DNA from: Reyranella sp.
Lineage (GTDB): Bacteria; Pseudomonadota; Alphaproteobacteria; Reyranellales; Reyranellaceae
Assembly (NCBI GenBank): GCA_022844015.1
Contig: JALHMO010000004.1
Coordinates: 17,553 to 81,552, forward strand
Length of the DNA stretch: 64,000 bases
Reading direction: 5' to 3'
Shown: piece after piece, positions 61,606 to 64,000 of the stretch
Position numbering within the stretch: the stretch's first letter is position 1
How the letters are laid out: each line of letters starts with the position of its first letter
Notes under the pieces: model-generated
What the model saw: the letters and a program-made list of their open reading frames with translations, nothing else
What the model was told of the DNA's origin: nothing
Databases searched by the model: none
Made by a program: the position numbers and the translations under genes

Positions 61606-61788
61606 CTTGGTTCTCGGCGCGCGGATGCCACGATAAGAACACCACAGCGCGCTATTGAATGGTGGCATTCACAAGTGCAGAGGGGCCAATCCTTGCTCTT
61701 CGCCAGCCGCCGGCAACTTCCAACCCGCCAATTCGTTATCGCTACGTGCCGTCCTGAAACGGTGCGCAGAACAAGTGGGTCAAAGAGG

Positions 61789-62313
61789 ATGAGAACGACG
61801 CTCCTTGCATCCGTGGTTCTGATGACGCTGGCAGGAGCGGGTGCCGTCGGCTTGATGCTGCCGACGCGTGCCGGCAGTCCCGCGACGGCTGCCGAACAGC
61901 CCACCCCTCCTCTGCCGGCACCGCAGCACGCGCGCGTTGCGCAGACATTCGCCCCGATGGCAACGGTCGGCCCTCCCCCGACCGCTGCCGCCGCCCCTGC
62001 TCCGTCGGCAAAGCCTGCTTCGTTGGAAGCTGCCCGTCCGCCCGTGCCGCTCCGGGTCATCCACAAGCCGCCATTGCCCGAGAACCCTGCCCTGTCCGAC
62101 GGCAAGGCCAGCACGGACGCGACGGAGAATCCGGACAAGGCAAACGATGAGAAGTCGCAGCAGGCGGCGCGGGCCGCCATCGAGGCGGACGGCTACAAAG
62201 GCGTCCAGATATTGGGCCAGCGCGGCAACGGAGTCTGGAAGGCGAGTGCGTTGCGCGGCAAGACCCGCGTCGTCGTAAGCGTCGATCAGGCCGGAAATGT
62301 CTTCACCGAGTGA
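61789..62313 (+). CDS. Exported proline-rich protein with PepSY-like C-terminal module
   Basis: The 174-residue protein has an N-terminal membrane or signal segment (about 3-25) and a Pro/Ala-rich spacer to residue 120. The C-terminal module is AAIEADGYKGVQILGQRGNG, then VWKASALRGKTRVVVSVDQA and GNVF. The module matches that at the end of the small protein at 9095. A role in the envelope is inferred from the signal and the linker; the specific function is unknown. Confidence 0.65.
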   Translation: MRTTLLASVVLMTLAGAGAVGLMLPTRAGSPATAAEQPTPPLPAPQHARVAQTFAPMATVGPPPTAAAAPAPSAKPASLEAARPPVPLRVIHKPPLPENPALSDGKASTDATENPDKANDEKSQQAARAAIEADGYKGVQILGQRGNGVWKASALRGKTRVVVSVDQAGNVFTE

Positions 62314-62334
62314 TCGCGGTCGATCGGGGTCGCG

Positions 62335-62505
62335 TCACGAATGAACAGCCGCTGACACGGTCCGACCGAGATCGATATCCGCAATGACCGGCAGATGATC
62401 CGATAGTGCGCGGGCCTCGGGATCTGTCCAGCTGGCGACGAGCCTTCCCGGCGGCCACAGATAGATGCCGTCCAGGGCGAACAGCGGAAACGCCGCCGGG
62501 AAGGA
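62335..62505 (-). pseudogene. C-terminal remnant of an EEP-family nuclease/phosphatase
   Basis: On the minus strand the codons after 62502 read SFPAAFPLFALDGIYLWPPG then RLVASWTDPEARALSDHLPV and IADIDL. This is the end of an endonuclease/exonuclease/phosphatase protein, with the catalytic SDH motif (Ser-Asp-His) intact. No start or N-terminal part is present. It begins right after the stop of the oxidase subunit gene and in the same frame. It is a truncated, non-functional gene end. Confidence 0.65.
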
Positions 62506-62730
62506 TCAACCTGCGATCACGAAGCCCACGACCATGGCGATCGTTCCACCCAGCCCGACCAGCAGGGCCAGCACCGGAACCTGGCCGAGGAACGCCAAGG
62601 CCAGGCAGGCGAGCACCAAGCCAACGTGCAGGACCGCAAACAGCACGAGCTTGTTGAAGCTGTGAAAAGTTTCCTCGTGCTCGTGCAGTTGCTCCGCGGC
62701 CACGCGAGCGTCGTTCGATGTTCCAGCCAT
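62506..62730 (-). CDS. aa3-type cytochrome c oxidase subunit IV-like protein
   Basis: The 74-residue protein resembles bacterial oxidase subunit IV: an N-terminal HEHEETFHSFNKLVLF segment leads into two membrane helices (about 27-47 and 51-73). The subunit IV of alphaproteobacteria is a small accessory part of the aa3 oxidase. A GAGG site lies 7 bases before the ATG. The other oxidase genes are not here, so this copy is orphaned or serves a distant complex. Confidence 0.7.
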   Translation of the reverse strand: MAGTSNDARVAAEQLHEHEETFHSFNKLVLFAVLHVGLVLACLALAFLGQVPVLALLVGLGGTIAMVVGFVIAG

Positions 62731-62964
62731 GCCGGACCTCGCTGCAGAAGGAAGGTCGGCTTGCAACGCGGCCAGCGGCGAGACGTTGCAGGCGATGGCG
62801 GCCAAGGCGGCCGACCGCCGAACCCAATGCACCACCTGGCATCATCCTGCCTCTTCCACCTCCAGCACCCACGTGCGGGTTGCCGCAGTCAGTTGCCGAG
62901 AGTCCAGCGAAGGTGCGGCGTTCCAGACCGCCCCGACGCGGCAGCCCGATGGTTCGCGGGACGC
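62731..62964. other. Intergenic, nothing recognised
   Basis: This 234-base gap between the minus-strand oxidase-subunit-like gene and the end of the large minus-strand gene shows no gene, strong repeat or hairpin by eye. It should contain the promoter of the oxidase-subunit-like gene at its left side. Confidence 0.5.
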
Positions 62965-64000
62965 TCACGCATGTTCGGCGATCAGGGTCTCTGCGTTCCT
63001 GACGCCCGTCAGGACCGTCTGCGGCGCGTCCGTCACCGCGTCGAGCAGCGCCGTGGCCGCCGCGACATCGCTGGCGCCGGCCCACGCCGTGCCGAGTTCC
63101 TGCTGCTCGCGCACGTAGGCCAGGCTCACCGCCACCTTGCCCATCAACGTCGTGATGTCCCGGCCTGCCGCCGTGTCCTGCGCCCCGCTCATGATGTTGA
63201 TCAAGACCGAGCCCACGAACTGGCCCGCCGCGAGCGTCTGCTGGATTTGGCCCGTCCAGTAGGCCAGGCCCGCCGGGTCCGACGCGCGGTTGAACAGGTT
63301 GTCGTAGACGCTTTCCAGGAAGGCACTGATCTGGCCGGCGCTCGCCCCGAACGGGTCCACCAGGAAGGGATAGAGCGCCCGCGCCTCGGCGCTGATGCCG
63401 AACGAGCTGGCGATGTTGGCGAACAGCACTGCAGGACCCTGGGTCGGCAGGCCCTGAACGAACTCGCCGACCCAGAACGCGAACCCGCCGGCGTCGGCGG
63501 CCCGGCCGAAGAACGCCGCGTAGGTCGACGCGATCTGCTGTTCCGCAGTGAGCGCCAGCAGGTCGAGCGTCGTCGCGGCCCCGACCTGGACCGGCACGAC
63601 GTAGACCTGCACCTCGGCATCGTCCGCCGCCCCGTTCGCGCCTGCGGCGCGATAGCCGAAGCTGTCGACGCCGGCGAAGGTGCCGGCCGGTGCGTAGGTG
63701 ACGCCGCCATTCGCCGCGAGCTGGAGCTGGCCATGCGCCGCGTTGGCCTGCAGCGTCGCCGTCACCGGCGGGGTGGCCTCGTCGTTGCTCAGCACCCCGA
63801 TCGCGGCGGCAGCCGTCAACGATGTGCCCTGCAGGATAACATAGGCATCGTCGTGCGCCGCGAGGTCGTCGTTCAGGATCGTTCCGTTGGCGCTCGCCGT
63901 ACCGAGCGTCGAGCCGGCCGAAGGGTTGGCAAGCGTCACGACGAAGCCGTTGTCCGGCTCGACCGTCGCATCGCCCCTCACGTTGATGGTCAGCGTCCTG
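62965..64000 (-). CDS. C-terminal part of a large secreted Calx-beta/DUF4214 protein (partial, runs off the window)
   Basis: The last 345 or so residues of a minus-strand gene are present; the frame is open at position 64000. They show a Calx-beta end (VEPDNGFVVTLANPSAGSTL, GTILNDD), then a cadherin/Big-type module with GVLSNDEATPP and GVDSFGYRAAG. DUF4214 repeats follow: YAAFFGRAADAGGFAFWVGE and YDNLFNRASDPAGLAYWTGQ. Such proteins are secreted adhesins or S-layer-like proteins. No classic RTX nonapeptide is seen in the part shown. Confidence 0.85.
   Translation of the reverse strand, partial: RTLTINVRGDATVEPDNGFVVTLANPSAGSTLGTASANGTILNDDLAAHDDAYVILQGTSLTAAAAIGVLSNDEATPPVTATLQANAAHGQLQLAANGGVTYAPAGTFAGVDSFGYRAAGANGAADDAEVQVYVVPVQVGAATTLDLLALTAEQQIASTYAAFFGRAADAGGFAFWVGEFVQGLPTQGPAVLFANIASSFGISAEARALYPFLVDPFGASAGQISAFLESVYDNLFNRASDPAGLAYWTGQIQQTLAAGQFVGSVLINIMSGAQDTAAGRDITTLMGKVAVSLAYVREQQELGTAWAGASDVAAATALLDAVTDAPQTVLTGVRNAETLIAEHA

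Overview
This is a high-GC window from an alphaproteobacterium, probably a soil or rhizosphere organism near Reyranella or Bradyrhizobium. The lineage call is inference. It rests on a DUF2794 gene, an aa3-type oxidase subunit IV, tripartite-transporter (Bug) binding proteins, many amidases and amidohydrolases, and intergenic palindromic repeats. No rRNA, tRNA, CRISPR array or complete insertion sequence was seen.

Layout. 1-11.5 kb: catabolic genes (amidase, 3-hydroxyisobutyrate dehydrogenase-like enzyme, deaminase-type amidohydrolase, Bug binding protein, MetE-like protein, SMP-30 lactonase, TPP enzyme, then a coupled NTF2-like / D-aminoacylase-like / small exported protein operon). 11.5-17.1 kb: a GMC oxidoreductase, NHL propeller, second MetE-like protein and 2-hydroxyacid dehydrogenase, separated by palindromic repeat elements. 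17.1-22.9 kb: MHS transporter, ClC exchanger, TPR protein, YbaL-type antiporter and a Bug remnant. 22.9-24.6 kb: a cobalt-type nitrile hydratase operon. 24.6-38.8 kb: DUF2786 protein, ACMSD-like amidohydrolase, giant Asp-box propeller, crotonase, Baeyer-Villiger-type monooxygenase, peptidoglycan-binding/cysteine-peptidase-like protein, amidase with a small AtzG-like partner, MmgE/PrpD protein and a Liv-type binding protein. 38.8-42.5 kb: a minus-strand run of a TRIC-channel fusion protein, a quinone oxidoreductase and a predicted selenoprotein. 43.9-47.8 kb: the housekeeping yfgM-bamB-der cluster and DUF2794. 48-52 kb: AraC regulator, a homocysteine methyltransferase remnant, ArsC/YffB-like, SRPBCC, VOC and GST proteins. 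52.4-58.1 kb: a minus-strand group of exported or membrane proteins including a papain-like protease and a membrane caspase. 58.3-64 kb: a TIGR03084 protein, a citrate-lyase-like enzyme, an Ldh-family dehydrogenase, small proteins, an EEP nuclease remnant and the C-terminus of a large Calx-beta/DUF4214 protein cut by the window edge.

The most notable result is the thioredoxin-fold gene at 41441-42538. An in-frame UGA replaces the redox cysteine in the WAPxxGC active site. The RNA just downstream folds into a hairpin with a bulged U and a GU-containing apical loop, like the E. coli fdhF SECIS. The gene is therefore best read as one 365-residue selenoprotein rather than two fragments. Other points worth following are the substrate-binding/TRIC fusion, a caspase gene with an unrecognised partner, a 191-bp MITE-like foldback whose core recurs 40 kb away, a 46-bp near-perfect palindrome before the GMC gene, and a cluster of TTGCGTCAG boxes before the TPP enzyme gene.
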